A stretch of 64,000 nucleotides of DNA, taken from contig OX336341.1 of assembly GCA_946902875.1 (NCBI GenBank), positions 2,046,001 to 2,110,000 of the forward strand. The letters run 5' to 3'. Source of the stretch: Nematopogon swammerdamellus. Taxonomy: Eukaryota; Arthropoda; Insecta; Lepidoptera; Adelidae. Shown piece by piece: positions 62,446 through 64,000 of this stretch. Below the pieces are notes generated by a model. It saw only the letters and a program-made list of their open reading frames with translations. It did no database searches and was not told the origin of the DNA. Numbering within the stretch: position 1 is the stretch's first letter; every line of letters starts with the position of its first letter. The position numbers were made by a program, and so were the translations under genes.

Positions 62446-63857
62446 CGGCCGGTCCTAAAGTGCGCCCGTGCGCCGCACTACCATAGCACGAGAAGTCTTC
62501 ACTTCACTCAAAATAAATAATATCTTACAATAAAACATAGCTACATTAAAACCATAAAGATCGTACTCCAAATAAATACGAATGTGAATTCGACCTTATT
62601 TTATAGATCACAAGGCACGTTTTTGCGAGTAAACCCGCGCCCCGTGCGGAATCTAAAAACGCACGCGGGTCTCCCATCTGAATGTATGGGGATCGGCAAA
62701 ACACCGCTGGCGCGTGAGACAAAAGATACTTCATAGAAACAGTATGGGCCGAAATGGAGTTCTGCGTACGGCGCACGAGCGCCAAACAAGGACGCTATAT
62801 CGTGAATAGCCGCGCGTGCGACACGTCGCGAGCGATTTCTTTTGCACGAGTCCGTCTACCTAGAGTCAGCGCGCTCTCATGTGATGTCACATACCCGTTA
62901 GCGCGCGAATATTTAAAATGGGATATGTTTAGGTTTTGTGCTTTCTGTCACGTGATAATGTGAATTAAGTGGTGCTGCCGATATTTGCCTAAGAGTGTTG
63001 GTTAAAGGTAAGACTTTACGATCAGGTGTTGGAAAGTTACCAAAGTTGGAATTGAACCCGGGATGGGTTCAATTCCAACTTTTCAAATGTTTTTTTTTAT
63101 ACATTTTTTAAGTATTTTTGGGACATGGCTATTGTTTTCTTTTTGAAAGCTGCAGCAGTGTCTATGGATGTGTTCATAAAGGTATTATAAATGAGTTAAA
63201 AAACTTGTTTGGATTTATTTTCTTGTTTTTTGCAACTCATTGAGTGTCTTGAGAATATTCATACTAGGTACGTACATAATACAACGCAGGCGTTTAAAAA
63301 TTCGGAAGTCGCGATATAAAATAACATCGGGAATGTGTTGGGAGGTAGGTACTTAGCGCACTCTACCGGTCACTGAAGTCACCAGCCGCCACTGCTGAGG
63401 TTACTATGAGTTTGTGGCCTTTGCTGTAGAGAATCGTGGGTCATGGACGCGATATTCATGGATTCACATGTTTACTATGCTATCTTTGTGTGGCCAAAAA
63501 GTTAAATAAAGAATTTGAATTTGAATAATTTTTCCCAAGAAACTGGGAAAACTTCTTATTGACGCGTCTAGGGACCCCCGAATTTCAAGCAGCGGATCAG
63601 TCTGACGATCCAGAGGGGAAAAGTCGCTTCAGTCATGTCATGGGGACCATGCTAATGGTCACTATGGACGATTATTTTTATTTATAATTAGAATTTTTTT
63701 ATAATTAATTTAGTAATTTTTGGGTCTAGATATAATTATTTGGAAGTATATTATTTCAAATAAGGTATTTTATTTTTTTATATAAATCAGTATCTACACC
63801 TATGTTCATTATCGTCACCATTTTTAGGCTGACGGGAAGAAATCATACGTATTTTTT
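62446..63857. other. intergenic, hairpin at 63044-63083
   Basis: 63044-63083 is a perfect hairpin, AAGTTGGAATTGAACCC and complement around GGAT. 62600-62900 is CG-richer with short ORFs on both strands and no known domain. 63500-63530 has a LINE-like end (TAAATAAAGAATTTGAATTT). Confidence 0.45.
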
Positions 63858-64000
63858 TATCGTAAGCGCGACATGTGGCGCCGAGCCACCCATAAGGCGT
63901 CTAGCGACGCCCATGGAAATTCGGGCGCATGCGGGGGCTTCGAATGCCATGCCGACCTGAAAGGTGCCGATTCACGCCTCTCTTGTAGGACCCGAGACTG
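63858..64000 (-). pseudogene. LINE fragment at the window edge
   Basis: The complement of this segment matches 40438-40590: CAGGTCGGCATGGCATTCG, CCATGGGCGTCGCTAGACGC, GGTGGCTCGGCGCCACATGT. Runs off the window. Confidence 0.7.

Noticed and set aside
62546..62963. Possible small genes around 62.5-63 kb
   Set aside because: Overlapping short ORFs on both strands in CG-richer sequence, with no domain, splice pattern or conserved start.

Overview
This is a eukaryotic nuclear window from an insect, almost certainly a moth or butterfly. Three intron-containing secreted chymotrypsin-like protease genes lie in tandem on the + strand, separated and expanded by transposable-element sequence. The lepidopteran assignment is inference. 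It rests on the repeat families (short interspersed elements, SINEs, with 5S rRNA-like heads, the 'CCCGCGACTTCGTCCGCG' repeat, the 'GGGTTCCGTA ... CTTGGCCGG' repeat, Jockey/CR1-type and RTE-type LINE relics, a Penelope-like relic, hAT elements) and on the MKVL...IVGG protease style.

Layout. 1-2.7 kb: upstream region of gene 1, with a 130-bp palindromic MITE and a CTTATAGCAA tandem array. 2734-8868: gene 1, five exons, 292 aa; intron 2 holds a 2.76-kb hAT element with nested insertions. 8.9-20.5 kb: intergenic retroelement graveyard (Penelope-like, two LINE relics, SINEs), with an isolated THAP-like first exon beside a CpG-rich stretch at 16.0-16.3 kb. 20526-28686: gene 2, a close paralogue of gene 1, five exons, 293 aa. 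28.7-34.9 kb: SINEs, a LINE relic and a 1.4-kb palindromic array of a 68-bp unit. 34905-57893: gene 3, a more diverged paralogue, five exons, 299 aa, spread over 23 kb. Its introns hold a 262-bp-arm inverted repeat, a 55-bp minisatellite of about 25 units, several MITEs and many SINEs. 57.9-64 kb: intergenic, with foldback elements and LINE fragments.

All three proteins have a signal peptide, a propeptide ending in Arg before IVGG, and an intact His-Asp-Ser triad. All share the same five-exon plan with intron phases 0, 1, 1, 0. Genes 1, 2 and 3 carry Ser, Gly and Gly respectively at the residue equivalent to chymotrypsin 189, and gene 3 reads GDSGGS instead of GDSGGP. The likely role is digestive endopeptidase activity in the larval midgut lumen (family knowledge plus inference). 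Genes 1 and 2 come from a tandem segmental duplication whose upstream region, promoter, introns and 3' end can still be matched collinearly.

The most unusual structures are two tandem arrays inside gene 3. The 3' part of exon 2 with its splice donor is repeated as 11 units of about 162 bp. The 3' part of exon 4 with its donor, including the catalytic-serine motif, is repeated as 7 units of about 163 bp. Gene 2 also carries one decayed extra exon-4 end with a GC donor 158 bp past its real donor. Partial-exon-plus-donor duplication therefore recurs in this gene family. A second notable pattern is that SINE-like repeats with different heads share one common body.
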